Assembly (NCBI RefSeq): GCF_016862995.1
Contig: NZ_BOOA01000040.1
Location: 20,113 to 84,112 of the forward strand
Direction: 5' to 3'
Length of the DNA: 64,000 bases
DNA from: Acrocarpospora phusangensis
Lineage (GTDB): Bacteria > Actinomycetota > Actinomycetes > Streptosporangiales > Streptosporangiaceae
Of this stretch, positions 16,074 through 25,487 are shown one piece after another. Made by a program: the position numbers and the translations under genes. The number at the start of each line of letters is the position of its first letter. The stretch's first letter is position 1. A model generated the notes under the pieces. That model was not told the DNA's origin. It saw only the letters and a program-made list of their open reading frames with translations, and searched no databases.

Positions 16074-17390
16074 CTACTGGGTTGCCTTGGCGTACTGCTC
16101 GTCGAGGTAGGCGGCGAACTCCTCGGCCGTCTTCTTGCCGGTGATCAGGTCCTGCACCGCCAGCGCCGTGGCGTCGGCCAGTCCGGGCGGCAGCGAGGCG
16201 TCCCCCGCCTCCTGGGAGAAGGCGTTGACGATCGAGCCGTCCTTCATGCCCTGGTCGTAGATGGCGACCGTGGCCTGGTAGACGGGGCCCATGTCGGTCG
16301 GCGGGACATAGCCCTTGATCGCCGGGATGGAGCCGTCGGCCTTGACGAAGGCGTCGTTGTTCTCCTTGTCCTCGTCGAAGGCCAGCGCCCACTTCTTGGC
16401 CAGTTCGACGTTCTTGGCCGAGGAGCTGACCAGGGTGCCGCCGCCGGTGAAGGTCGGGGTGACGGGGGAGCCGTCGTCGGACGGCCACGGGAACGCGCCG
16501 ATCTCGAAGCCCGGCTTGTTGTTGTCGGCCGAGGTCGCGAACCAGGAGCCCATGGGGTACATGGCGCCCTTGCCGTCGCGGAAGGCCTGCTCGCCGTCGG
16601 CGTACGAGCGGCTGAGGCCGGCCTTGTCGATGTAGCCCTTCGCGGCCAGGTCGGCGATCTTGCCGGCGGCCTTCACGAAGTCGGGGTCGGCGAACTTGAC
16701 CTCGCCGGCCCGCCGCTTGACCAGCCAGTCCGGCGTCTTCTTGTAGACGTCGGTGGCCACGGTGCCGGTCAGCGGGTACATGTCCGCCCAGGTGTCCGCG
16801 CCGCCGCCGCTGACGATCATCGCGGTGAACCCGGCCTTCTTCAGCTTCTCCGAGGCGTCCAGCAGCTCCTGGTACGTCTTGGGGGTCTCGGTCACCCCCG
16901 CTTTGGAGAACTGGTCCTTGTTGTAGTAGACAACCGGGATGACCTGCGTGTTGTACGGCAACTGGTAGACCTTGCCGTCGATCGCCCCCGCCGCAGGCGC
17001 GGTGAAGTCGGCCAGCTCCTCCGGCGTGAACGGAGCGAGCTTGCCTGCTTCGGCGAACCCGGCCGGGTTGACCGACTGGAGGATGTCCGGCAGGTTGCCG
17101 GCGGCGTCGAGCTGCTTGGCGTACGCGGTCCTGTCCACGTTGGGGGTGACCAGCTTCTTGATCTTCACGCCGGGCACCTTGGCGGTGGCGCGGGCGATGG
17201 CGGCGTCCCAGAACGCCGCGTTCAGGTTGGGGGTCTCGAAGACCAGGAAGGACAGCTCGACCTCGCCGGCCGCCCCGCTGGCGGCGGGCGCTCCGGCCGG
17301 TTCCTGGGTGCCCATTCCGCAACCCGCGGCCACCAGCATGCTGGTCACCGTTAGTGCTATCGATCTGCGCACAAATGTGGATCTGCGCAC
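16074..17390 (-). CDS. Extracellular sugar-binding lipoprotein of ABC transporter
   Basis: The product is 438 residues when read from the GTG at 17390, which is preceded by AAGGAGGG. A longer frame from 17480 runs through the operator and is unlikely. The N-terminus has a lipobox (LVAAGC, Cys24), so the mature protein is lipid-anchored outside the membrane. The body is a family 1 solute-binding protein (VVYYNKDQFSKAGV, PTFTGGGTLVSSSAKN). It is the first gene of the minus-strand operon and captures the glycan fragment passed to the two permeases. The operator at 17437-17448 lies 47 bp upstream. Confidence 0.92.
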   Translation of the reverse strand: MRRSTFVRRSIALTVTSMLVAAGCGMGTQEPAGAPAASGAAGEVELSFLVFETPNLNAAFWDAAIARATAKVPGVKIKKLVTPNVDRTAYAKQLDAAGNLPDILQSVNPAGFAEAGKLAPFTPEELADFTAPAAGAIDGKVYQLPYNTQVIPVVYYNKDQFSKAGVTETPKTYQELLDASEKLKKAGFTAMIVSGGGADTWADMYPLTGTVATDVYKKTPDWLVKRRAGEVKFADPDFVKAAGKIADLAAKGYIDKAGLSRSYADGEQAFRDGKGAMYPMGSWFATSADNNKPGFEIGAFPWPSDDGSPVTPTFTGGGTLVSSSAKNVELAKKWALAFDEDKENNDAFVKADGSIPAIKGYVPPTDMGPVYQATVAIYDQGMKDGSIVNAFSQEAGDASLPPGLADATALAVQDLITGKKTAEEFAAYLDEQYAKATQ

Positions 17391-17436
17391 TGCACAGCCC
17401 TCCTTGCTCCAGTTCGGCTCCCCGGAGCCGGGGTGA

Positions 17437-17448
17437 GATAACGTTATC
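17437..17448. promoter_or_regulatory. LacI-family operator GATAACGTTATC
   Basis: A perfect 12-bp palindrome with the central CG typical of LacI/GalR operators lies between the divergent lipoprotein gene and the LacI gene. The repressor probably binds here to control both the importer/mannosidase operon and itself. An 11-bp partial copy (ACGTTATCCCG) also occurs inside the mannosidase gene near 11668, where it is probably coincidental. Confidence 0.8.
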
Positions 17449-17564
17449 CCGAAAGGTAGAGTGTTACCCCGAGGTTTCAAAGAGCGAGGACGGCAACGAA
17501 TTGGTCACAGCCCCTGGCGGAACACCCGATGGCGTTCGGCGGCGATCATGAGAATGATGGGCAC

Positions 17565-18575
17565 ATGCACGGTGAGGTGAACAGGCGCGCCAAGACCCGG
17601 CGGCCGACGATGGTCGACGTCGCCCGGGAGGCGGGCGTCGCGCTGCGCACGGTGTCGCGCGTGGTCAACGACGACGCGACGGTCGGGGCCGAACTGGCCA
17701 GACGGGTACACGACGCGATCGCCGCGCTCGGCTACCGGCCGGACGAACGGGCCAGGCACCTGCGCCTGGGCGTGACCGGCACCCTCGGCGCGGCCGTCCG
17801 CCAGCTCTCCCACGTCAACCCGGTGCTGCGGGCCGTCGAACGCGCCGCCAGGGCCGCCGACCTGATGGTGCTGGCCGCCTCCACCGAGGACGACGAGCGG
17901 CTGGAACGCCGCGTGGTCGAGTCCATGTGCCGCCGCCGCTTCGACGGGATCGTGCTGGAGCCCATCGGCGCCGACCACGGCTACCTGCTGCCGGAACTGG
18001 CCGCCGGGCTGTCCCTGGTCGCGGTGGACCGGCCGGTCCTCGGCCTGGACGTGGACTGCGTGATCTCCGACAACGCGGCGGGCATCCGGGCCGCCTACGC
18101 CCACCTCGCCGGGTACGGCCACCGCCGCATCGCGTACGTGGGCGACGACGAGCGCATCTTCACCGCGCAGGAACGTGCCACCGCGTTCCGGGCCTGCGCC
18201 GCCGAGGCCGGGGCCGCGCTGGACGGGATGGTGCACACCGGGCCGATAGAGCGGGCCAGGATCGCGGACGCCGTCGCCACCGCGCGCGGGCGCGGCGCGA
18301 CGGCCGTCATCACGGGGAACGCCACGATCAGCGTCGAGGTGGTGCGCGCCCTCCCCGATCGGGACACGGCCATCGTCGGCTTCGACGACTCCGAGCTGGC
18401 CACCTTGTTACGGCCCGACCTGACCGTGGTGGCCCAGGACGACCAGGCCATCGGGTCCACCGCCATCGACCTGCTGCGGGCCCGCATCGCCGACCACAGC
18501 CGCCCGGTCCACCGGGTCACGGTCCCGGTGGAGCTGCTCGCCCGGGGTTCGGGCGAACAGCCCCCACCGGCCTAG
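17565..18575 (+). CDS. LacI-family transcriptional regulator of the glycan operon
   Basis: The 336-residue protein has the LacI helix-turn-helix at its N-terminus (TMVDVAREAGVALRTVSRVV) and a periplasmic-binding-protein-like effector domain (FDGIVLEPIGADHGYLL, IVGFDDSELATLLRPDLTVV). It is divergent from the ABC/mannosidase operon, with a palindromic operator between them, so it very likely represses that operon until an imported sugar is bound. The ATG at 17565 is preferred; 17529 and a GTG at 17577 are alternatives. It contains a rare TTA leucine codon at 18408-18410. The stop overlaps the stop of the convergent peptidase gene (CTAG). Confidence 0.92.
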   Translation: MHGEVNRRAKTRRPTMVDVAREAGVALRTVSRVVNDDATVGAELARRVHDAIAALGYRPDERARHLRLGVTGTLGAAVRQLSHVNPVLRAVERAARAADLMVLAASTEDDERLERRVVESMCRRRFDGIVLEPIGADHGYLLPELAAGLSLVAVDRPVLGLDVDCVISDNAAGIRAAYAHLAGYGHRRIAYVGDDERIFTAQERATAFRACAAEAGAALDGMVHTGPIERARIADAVATARGRGATAVITGNATISVEVVRALPDRDTAIVGFDDSELATLLRPDLTVVAQDDQAIGSTAIDLLRARIADHSRPVHRVTVPVELLARGSGEQPPPA

Positions 18576-20101
18576 ACTTGCGCTTCCTTCGCGCACCGGA
18601 AGCCGTTCCTGGGCGTCTCCAGCGTGATCAGGTACTTGTCCACGATGTCGGTCACGCAGAAGGAGCTGATGTAGCCGCCGTGCCCGTCGGCGTCGTTGGT
18701 CAGCAGCACGCCCGAGCTCAGGTGGTTGGCCAGCGCCACCGCCTCCCGGTACGGCGTCGCCGGGTCGCGCAGCGTGCCCACCACCAGGATGGGCGGCGCG
18801 CCCTTGGCCCGCATCGACCGGGGCACCGGCGTCGCCTTGGCCGGCCACAGCGAGCACGCGTCGAACTTGTTCCGCTTCGGGCGCGGGTTGTCGAGGCAGT
18901 TGATCGCCCGGAAGGCCGGGTCCTGGTTGCTGTAGGTGCCGTCCTTACGGCGCTCGTAGTAGTGGTCCGCGTAGATCAGCAGGCCGGTGCCGTCGCCCTT
19001 GAACGCCAGGCTCAGCGACAGGCGCAGGCCCGGCCACTCGAACTTGCTGTACAGCGCGGAGAACCAGCCGGTGTGCGCGAGGCTGAAGGTGACCTTCCGG
19101 TCGTCGATCCGGTTGGGGAACGGCTTCTTGTCCACCTTCTCGAACATCGCGTTCGTCTTGCGTACGGCGCGGTCGATGTCGCTCTTGGTGCCGCGGCCCT
19201 TGAAGGGGCAGTCCTTCTGCTTGAAGCAGTCCTTCAGGAAGGAGACGTAGGCGTCGTTGAAGCCCTGGCTCTGCCCGGCGTTCTGCTCCTCCTGCGACTT
19301 GGCCGGGTCCATGGCCGCGTCCAGGGCGAGGGCGCGGACGTTGTGGGGGAACAGGTGGGCGTAGACGGTGCCCAGGTAGGTGCCGTACGAGATGCCGAGG
19401 TAGGTGAGCTTGGGGTCGCCGAGCGCGGCGCGGAGCACGTCCATGTCGCGGGCGGCGTTGAGGGTGCCGACGTGGCCGAGCAGCTTGCCCGAGCGCTCCT
19501 CGCACGCGTCGACGAAACGCTGCGCCGCGGTCTCGATCAGCCGGATCTCGGCCTTGGTCTCGGGGCTGGTGTCCATCGCGAACTCGGCGTCGCGTTCCTT
19601 GTCGGTGAAACAGTTGACGGGGGCGGACTCGCCGACGCCGCGGGGGTCGAAGCCGACCAGGTCGAAGCGCTTGCCCAGGCGGGCCTTGAGGACGGCGGCG
19701 ATGCCGCGGGCCATCTGGACGCCGGACCCGCCGGGGCCGCCCGGGTTCATCAGCAGCGAGCCGATCTTCTGGCCGGAGGCGGGGGTGCGGATCACACTGA
19801 TCTTGATCTGGTCGCCTTCGGGCTTGGTGTAGTCGAGCGGCACGGTCAGCTTGGCGCACTCGAAGCCGTCGCGGCAGTCGCTCCAGAACAGTTGCTGGCT
19901 GTAGTAACCCTCCAGACCGGCCGGCGCGGCGGGCATCTCCCCCCGGGGCTCGGCCGGCTGGTCGCCGCCGTCGCCCGTCGGCGCGGTGTCACGGAAGTTG
20001 GGCGGTACGTCGGCCAGGGCCGTCTGGCCGGGGAGAACGAGCGCGGAGGCGAAGAGCCCAGCGGCCAACGTCATCATCAATCGGGGGGCGGCGCGTCCCA
20101 T
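18572..20101 (-). CDS. Secreted S33-family alpha/beta-hydrolase, tripeptidyl-aminopeptidase-like
   Basis: The 509-residue protein has a signal peptide (about 1-30, ending TALAD). It has the oxyanion region NPGGPGGSGVQMARG, the nucleophile elbow YLGISYGTYLG, an insertion/cap region, and a C-terminal TAP-like domain. The latter's VVGTLRDPATPY and DADGHGGY supply the catalytic Asp and His. Relatives are the SlpD/SlpE/Tap proteases of Streptomyces, which clip N-terminal tripeptides from secreted proteins. Three nearby CxxxxC-type cysteines may form disulfides. It is a single gene, with a 562-bp gap upstream. Confidence 0.88.
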   Translation of the reverse strand: MGRAAPRLMMTLAAGLFASALVLPGQTALADVPPNFRDTAPTGDGGDQPAEPRGEMPAAPAGLEGYYSQQLFWSDCRDGFECAKLTVPLDYTKPEGDQIKISVIRTPASGQKIGSLLMNPGGPGGSGVQMARGIAAVLKARLGKRFDLVGFDPRGVGESAPVNCFTDKERDAEFAMDTSPETKAEIRLIETAAQRFVDACEERSGKLLGHVGTLNAARDMDVLRAALGDPKLTYLGISYGTYLGTVYAHLFPHNVRALALDAAMDPAKSQEEQNAGQSQGFNDAYVSFLKDCFKQKDCPFKGRGTKSDIDRAVRKTNAMFEKVDKKPFPNRIDDRKVTFSLAHTGWFSALYSKFEWPGLRLSLSLAFKGDGTGLLIYADHYYERRKDGTYSNQDPAFRAINCLDNPRPKRNKFDACSLWPAKATPVPRSMRAKGAPPILVVGTLRDPATPYREAVALANHLSSGVLLTNDADGHGGYISSFCVTDIVDKYLITLETPRNGFRCAKEAQV

Positions 20102-20663
20102 AGGTGTCTTCCTCGCTGAAGCAGCCGTTCTCGGGTTCCCCCGTATTGCCGCATGCGCTGGTAGACGTCCGCTTTCAAGCCGCTTTCAGCCCTCTGATCC
20201 CATCCCCGCGCGCCTCCCGAGGACCATCCGGCCGGCAGGGTCGCCACCGGCGATCTTGATACATCCGATGAGTGCGGAAATTGTTGAGGGGGTTTCGGGC
20301 GGCGTTCGACAAAAATCCCCGCAGCTCGACCCCGGTGCTGGGTATTTCTGATCGATTTTGTTGGATAAGTAGTCAGTCAGCAGGCTATTGACGCCTCAAA
20401 GACATCCAATGTTAACTGCGCCTGACAGTCCCGAACTGGTGTTGGTGCGATGGCCTAGGCCACTGATCACCAGTGGTGCACATCGGGTCTGTGCTGCGCA
20501 GAGGGGCCTTCGGGTCGTACACCGGTCGCCGATTGCCGGGCGTCCGGCCATGGGGGCCCCTCTGCCAGGCTCCGCTACCCCCGCCCCCCAGTCACGCATT
20601 GCGGCGCCAATCGTGCACGACCCCGCAACCCTTCGCCGGTCGCGAGGAAGCGAGATCATGTAA
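20102..20663. promoter_or_regulatory. 562-bp divergent intergenic region with ACATCSGATG motif and nested palindromes
   Basis: There is no convincing gene here; short frames at 20388-20667 look random. The stretch is more AT-rich than its neighbours around 20280-20400. It contains TACATCCGATGAG at 20260-20272, matching a motif repeated before the fuconate dehydratase gene. It also has two overlapping palindromes: TGGCCTAGGCCA (20451-20462) and CCACTG-ATCAC-CAGTGG (20460-20476). These are candidate operators for the GH95-like gene on the plus strand or the peptidase on the minus strand. Confidence 0.5.
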
Positions 20664-23600
20664 ATGAGGCTTCAACGAATCCTGCTGGTGTCGCTGCTGA
20701 CGTGCGGACTGGGACTGACCGCCGTGCCGACGCCGGCGGTGGCCTCGACCACCGACCACGCCTTCGACCAGGCCGGCGGGACCCTCAACGTCAACCGCGC
20801 GGCGTACATGTCGAAGCACGACATCGTGTACAACCGGCCGAACACCAACCCGCTGCACGGGCTCACGGTGGGCAACGGCAAGACGGGCGCGATGGTGTGG
20901 CACCAGAACGGCCTCACCATGCAGGTCGGCGGCGTGGACCTGTCCCAGCAGTCCGCCTTCGGCGCGGGCCTGCTCAACCTGCAGACCAGCCCGGCCATGG
21001 ACAGCGGCTACTCGACCTACCAGCAGCGCCTGTCCCTGTACGACGGCACCCTCACCACCAAGTACGACAACAACCGCACGGTCACCGTGATGGGCTCGCC
21101 CGGCTCCGAGGTCATGGGCATCCACGTCGACGACTCCCGCTCCGGCGTGTCGAACATCTCCTTCGACCTCAGCATGTGGGACCCGAGCACCGTCCAGAAC
21201 ATGGGCGACGTGCCCGACCTGAACACCTGGCGGACCATCTCCACGTTCGCCGACAGCACCGCCGCCGGCGTCAGCCGCGGCCAGACCGACGCCAACAACT
21301 TCGGCTACACCCTGGCCGCCACCGTCGAGGGCGCCGGCTTCACCACCCAGGTGGTCAACTCCCGCACGGTCCGGATCACCATCACGCCGACCGCCAGTTA
21401 CACCATCTGGTTCACCGCGGCCAGCCGGATCAACTCGCCCGGCCTCAACTCGGTGACCCAGGCGCGCAACCAGCTGAACGCCGTGAAGTCCACCGGCTAC
21501 GGCACCACGTTCACCAACTACAAGAACTGGTGGAACGCGTTCTGGGCCAAGTCGTTCGTGCAGTACTCGAACGGCTCCAAGGACGCGGACTACATGGAGA
21601 ACGTGTACTACCTGAGCACGTACATGATCGCCTCCGCGGGCTTCGGCAACTACCCGGCGCACTTCATCAACGGGAACTTCCGGGCGACGCAGGACCAGAC
21701 CAAGTGGAGCAACGCGTACTGGTACTGGAACCAGCGGGACGTCTACTACTCGTTCCTGGCGTCCAACCACACCGACATGTACAACACGTTCAACCGGTTG
21801 CAGAGCCGGAACTACAACGCGCTGAAGGCGTACACGCAGACCAGGTACGGAGTGGACGCCCTCTGGGTGCCCGAGACGATGGGCTGGGACGGCAACGCGC
21901 GCGGCACGATCAACAGCGACTACACCAAGAACATCCTGTCCACGGGCACCGAGGCCGCGTACAGCATGTATCTGCAGTACCGGTACACGAACGACCTCAA
22001 CTACCTGCAGACCGTGGCGTATCCGTTCATGCGGGAGTCGGTGAAGCTGTACCAGGCGCTGCTGTCCTTCGACAGCGCGACAGGTAAGTACTACATGGCC
22101 AACTCCAACTCGCACGAGACCTACTGGAACGTGCGGAACGCCATCACCGACCTCACCTCGGTGCGGCTGCTCTTCCCGCTGACGATCGCGGTCAGCCAGC
22201 AGCTGGGCGTGGACGCGAACCTGCGGGCCGGCTGGCAGAACGTCCTGAACAACCTGGTCGCGTACAACGTCGTCAACAACGCCTACCAGCCGCACCAGCC
22301 GCCGATCTCGCAGACCCGCAACGGCGAGAACGTGGCCGCCGAGATCATCTGGCCGTACGACCTGACGGGCATCGGCTACCTCGACTACTCGACCGCCCTG
22401 CAGACCTGGAACGTGCGTCCGTTCCCGTACGGCAACGTGTGGGCCAACGACCACGCCCAGGCGGCCCGGCTCGGGCTCGGCGACCAGACCTACAACGGCA
22501 TGAAGACCATGCTGCAGAAGTACCAGAACTACCCGAACGGCATGACCAACAACACCAACGGCGTCTTCGAGTACCTCGGCATCCACCTGGTCGCCATGAA
22601 CGAGGCGCTGATGCAGAGCTACAACGACAAGATCAGGGTCTTCCCGGCGGTCCCGACCGACTCCACCTTCGTCGGCAAGTTCACCCTGCTCGCCAAGGAC
22701 GGCCACCTGGTCAGCTCGGAACGCGAGGGCGGCGAGATCAAGTACGTCGGCCTCAAGTCCCTGTACGGCAAGCAGGCCACCGTGGTGAACCCGTGGGGCA
22801 CCCAGCAGGTCCGGGTCCGCCGCACCTCCGACAACGCGATCATCACCACCAGCTCGGCCGCCGAGATCAGCTTCGCCACCGCGGCGAACACGGTCTACGT
22901 GGTGGAGCGCACCGCCAAGCTGCTCTCCGCGTACACCTCGACCCAGCTGACCGGCACCGCCAACCAGGTCCAGAAGGCCCTGTCCGGCACCGCCTCCACG
23001 CTGGGCCTCAACGGCACCGGCGGCGGCCTGGTCAACAACACCGACCTCACCTACGACTCCGGCTGGCACCACACCACCGCGCGCGGGTACGGCGACTACA
23101 ACGACGACACCCACCACAGCACCACGGTGAACGCCGCCGCGACCTACACCTTCACCGGGACCGGGATCGAGATCCTCTCCGAGCGGTTCAGCGACATGGG
23201 GAACATGGACGTCTACATCGACAACGTGTTCCAGCAGAACGTGAACCTGTTCCTGTCGGGGGCCCGCCAGGCCCAGCAGGTCGTCTACGCCAAGACCGGC
23301 CTGAGCAACGGCCAGCACACGCTCCGGGTGGTCAACAAGACGACCTCGGTGGGCATGATCGACGCCCTCCGCATCACCACCGGCTCGACCCCGCCGACCG
23401 GCACCATCGTGGCCCTGCGCTCCCGGGCCAACAACCAGTACGTGACGGCCGCCAACGGGGTCGCGCTGATCGCCAGCTCGGCGACGGTGGGCGCCGGCCA
23501 GCGGTTCGAACGGGTGGACCTGGGCAACGGCAACATCGCGCTCAAGGCGCTGGTCAACAACCAGTTCGTGGCCGCGGAGAACGCGGGCGCCCAGCCGCTC

Positions 23601-23789
23601 ATCGCCAACCGGCCCTCGGCCGGCTCCTGGGAGACGTTCGCCCTGGTGAACAACCCCAACGGCTCCGTCAGCCTGCGCGCCACGGTCAACAACAGGTACG
23701 TCTGCGCGGAGGGCGGCGGCGCCCAGTCGCTGATCGCCAACCGGGAAGCCATCGGACCATGGGAGCAGTTCGATTTGGTCGCCGGCTGA
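20664..23789 (+). CDS. Large secreted GH95-like hydrolase with carbohydrate-binding and fascin-like beta-trefoil modules
   Basis: The 1041-residue protein has a signal peptide (residues 1 to about 28). A GH95-type N-domain follows (GLTVGNGKTGAMVWHQNG, VGGVDLSQQSAFGAG), then an (alpha/alpha)6-barrel (about 270-690) including WSNAYWYWNQRDVYYSF, NSNSHETYWN and a C-terminal beta region. Next comes a jelly-roll domain (about 760-900: GWHHTTARGYGDYNDD, DVYIDNVFQQNVN). The last 130 residues are a fascin-like beta-trefoil with three repeats around NNQYVTAANG, NNQFVAAENAG and NNRYVCAEGGG. The canonical NxNxQxNYW motif of GH95 is not preserved, so the specificity may differ. Motifs shared with the fuconate dehydratase operon suggest a role in supplying fucose-type sugars. 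Confidence 0.8.
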   Translation: MRLQRILLVSLLTCGLGLTAVPTPAVASTTDHAFDQAGGTLNVNRAAYMSKHDIVYNRPNTNPLHGLTVGNGKTGAMVWHQNGLTMQVGGVDLSQQSAFGAGLLNLQTSPAMDSGYSTYQQRLSLYDGTLTTKYDNNRTVTVMGSPGSEVMGIHVDDSRSGVSNISFDLSMWDPSTVQNMGDVPDLNTWRTISTFADSTAAGVSRGQTDANNFGYTLAATVEGAGFTTQVVNSRTVRITITPTASYTIWFTAASRINSPGLNSVTQARNQLNAVKSTGYGTTFTNYKNWWNAFWAKSFVQYSNGSKDADYMENVYYLSTYMIASAGFGNYPAHFINGNFRATQDQTKWSNAYWYWNQRDVYYSFLASNHTDMYNTFNRLQSRNYNALKAYTQTRYGVDALWVPETMGWDGNARGTINSDYTKNILSTGTEAAYSMYLQYRYTNDLNYLQTVAYPFMRESVKLYQALLSFDSATGKYYMANSNSHETYWNVRNAITDLTSVRLLFPLTIAVSQQLGVDANLRAGWQNVLNNLVAYNVVNNAYQPHQPPISQTRNGENVAAEIIWPYDLTGIGYLDYSTALQTWNVRPFPYGNVWANDHAQAARLGLGDQTYNGMKTMLQKYQNYPNGMTNNTNGVFEYLGIHLVAMNEALMQSYNDKIRVFPAVPTDSTFVGKFTLLAKDGHLVSSEREGGEIKYVGLKSLYGKQATVVNPWGTQQVRVRRTSDNAIITTSSAAEISFATAANTVYVVERTAKLLSAYTSTQLTGTANQVQKALSGTASTLGLNGTGGGLVNNTDLTYDSGWHHTTARGYGDYNDDTHHSTTVNAAATYTFTGTGIEILSERFSDMGNMDVYIDNVFQQNVNLFLSGARQAQQVVYAKTGLSNGQHTLRVVNKTTSVGMIDALRITTGSTPPTGTIVALRSRANNQYVTAANGVALIASSATVGAGQRFERVDLGNGNIALKALVNNQFVAAENAGAQPLIANRPSAGSWETFALVNNPNGSVSLRATVNNRYVCAEGGGAQSLIANREAIGPWEQFDLVAG

Positions 23790-23840
23790 CCTAGCTGATA
23801 CCGAGCTGATACCTCTACACACCTTCAAATCGTCTAATGT

Positions 23841-23872
23841 CCGACCGGCGGTGGTTTTCCACCGCCGGTCGG
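23841..23872 (+). terminator. Strong hairpin terminator after the GH95-like gene
   Basis: A perfect 14-bp stem (23841-23854 with 23859-23872) closes a TTTT loop 51 bp after the stop. There is no T-tract after it. It probably ends the hydrolase transcript and separates it from the dehydratase operon. Confidence 0.7.
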
Positions 23873-23901
23873 CGGCGTTGAAGCGCGCTTCACAGCCACA
23901 G

Positions 23902-24160
23902 TCATCCGATGTATTCTCGGCGCATCTCTTGACGTAACTCAGCAGTAAACGGCATGATTTAGAGACGAAACATCGGATGTATGGAGAGTCTCTGTGGAGC
24001 TGCTGCGTGCCGGACCGGTCCCCGCCGGTCAGACGTCAAGTGCCGGAACCTTCGCGTCCGGCCGCCAGAACAGCGCACTCCCCGGGACGGCCAGACCCTC
24101 TCGCCGGAATCGTGACCGGAATTCCACACATCCGACACCTCGGATTAATCCGATGAATCA
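23902..24160. promoter_or_regulatory. Cluster of ACATCSGATG operators before the fuconate dehydratase operon
   Basis: In the 383-bp gap before the dehydratase gene, TCATCCGATGTA (23902-23913) and ACATCGGATGTAT (23970-23982) match the site upstream of the hydrolase gene. Weaker relatives, ACATCCGAC near 24128 and ATTAATCCGATGAAT near 24144-24158, follow. The pseudo-palindrome ACATC-S-GATGT is the size of a GntR-, IclR- or LacI-type site. The regulator is not identified; the ROK protein downstream is one candidate. The rest of the gap has a short duplicated AGCTGATACC at 23793 and 23804. Confidence 0.6.
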
Positions 24161-24172
24161 GGTCGGGGCCTC

Positions 24173-25474
24173 ATGAGGGTCGTCGCGCTGGAAACCCACG
24201 ACATCCGGTTTCCCACCTCCGCCGAGCTGGACGGCTCGGACGCCATGAACCCGGACCCGGACTATTCCGCCGCCTATGTCGTGCTGCGCACCGAGGACGG
24301 CGCCAAGGGTCACGGGTTCGCGTTCACCATCGGCCGCGGCAACGACGTGCAGACCACCGCGATCAAGGCGCTGGAGCCGTACGTGGTGGGGCGGGACTGC
24401 TCGGACCTGGGCGCGGTCTACCGCGACATCGTCGGCGACTCGCAGTTGCGCTGGCTGGGCCCGGAGAAGGGCGTCATGCACATGGCCATCTCGGCCGTGA
24501 TGAACGCGCTCTGGGACCTGCGGGCCCGGCTGGAGGGCAAGCCGCTCTGGCTGCTGCTGGCGGAGCTGACCCCCGAGGAGGTCGTCGACCTCGTCGACTT
24601 CCGCTACATCACCGACGCCCTCACCTGGCAGGAGGCGCTGGACATCCTGCGCGCCGCCGAACCTGGCAAGCGAGCCAGGATCGAGCGGCTGCGCGCCGAG
24701 GGCTTCCCCGCCTACACCACCTCACCCGGCTGGCTCGGCTACGACGACGACAAGCTCCGCCGCCTCTGCAAGGAGGCCCTGGACGAGGGCTTCACCCAGA
24801 TCAAGCTGAAGGTCGGCGCCGACCTCGACGACGACAAGCGCCGGATGCGCATCGCCCGCGAGGTCTGCGGCGCCGGCTTCCCGATCGCCGTGGACGCCAA
24901 CCAGCGCTGGGACGTGGAGACCGCGATCAGCTGGATCGGCGCGCTGGCCGAGTTCGAGCCCTGGTGGGTGGAGGAGCCGACCAGCCCGGACGACATGCTC
25001 GGCCACGCCGCCATCGCCCGCGCGATCGCCCCCATCCCGGTCGCCACCGGCGAGCACGTGCAGAACAGGATCGTCTTCAAACAGCTTCTGCAGGCGGGTG
25101 CGATCTCGTTCCTGCAGCTGGACGCCGCGCGGGTGGGCGGCGTCAACGAGAACATCGCCATCCTGCTGCTGGCCGCCAAGTTCGGCGTGCCCGTGTGCCC
25201 GCACGCGGGCGGGGTCGGCCTGTGCGAACTGGTGCAGCACCTGGCCATGTTCGACTTCATCGCGGTGAGCGGATCCATGGACGGCCGCGTCATCGAGTAC
25301 ATCGACCACCTCCACGAGCACTTCGTGGATCCGGTCGTGATCGAGAACGGCAGTTATGTCGCTCCCCTCGCGCCGGGTTTCAGTTCGGCCCTCCGGGCGG
25401 AGTCGCTCGCCGAGTTCGCGTATCCCTGGGGTCCGGTCTGGAACACCGCCAGTGAATCACCCCCCATTTCCTGA
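24173..25474 (+). CDS. L-fuconate dehydratase (enolase superfamily)
   Basis: The 433-residue enzyme carries the mandelate-racemase subgroup signatures. These are [15 protein letters not shown] (catalytic KxK near residue 218), [10 protein letters not shown] and [11 protein letters not shown] (metal ligands), [19 protein letters not shown], and [20 protein letters not shown] (catalytic His). These blocks match characterised L-fuconate dehydratases closely. The enzyme removes water from L-fuconate to give 2-keto-3-deoxy-L-fuconate in the oxidative fucose pathway. It leads an operon with a ribose-type importer. The fucose dehydrogenase, lactonase and later steps are not in the window. Several ACATCSGATG motifs precede it. 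Confidence 0.9.
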   Translation: MRVVALETHDIRFPTSAELDGSDAMNPDPDYSAAYVVLRTEDGAKGHGFAFTIGRGNDVQTTAIKALEPYVVGRDCSDLGAVYRDIVGDSQLRWLGPEKGVMHMAISAVMNALWDLRARLEGKPLWLLLAELTPEEVVDLVDFRYITDALTWQEALDILRAAEPGKRARIERLRAEGFPAYTTSPGWLGYDDDKLRRLCKEALDEGFTQIKLKVGADLDDDKRRMRIAREVCGAGFPIAVDANQRWDVETAISWIGALAEFEPWWVEEPTSPDDMLGHAAIARAIAPIPVATGEHVQNRIVFKQLLQAGAISFLQLDAARVGGVNENIAILLLAAKFGVPVCPHAGGVGLCELVQHLAMFDFIAVSGSMDGRVIEYIDHLHEHFVDPVVIENGSYVAPLAPGFSSALRAESLAEFAYPWGPVWNTASESPPIS

Positions 25475-25487
25475 AAGGCAAATCGGC

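Noticed and set aside
20388..20667. Short open frames in the gap before the GH95-like gene
   Set aside because: Codon usage is not actinomycete-like, the frames overlap each other on both strands and no family is recognisable.
20592..23828. A 1078-residue open frame on the minus strand opposite the GH95-like gene
   Set aside because: The opposite strand encodes a signal peptide and domain motifs, while this frame has the repetitive Val/Gly/His/Arg composition of an antisense shadow.
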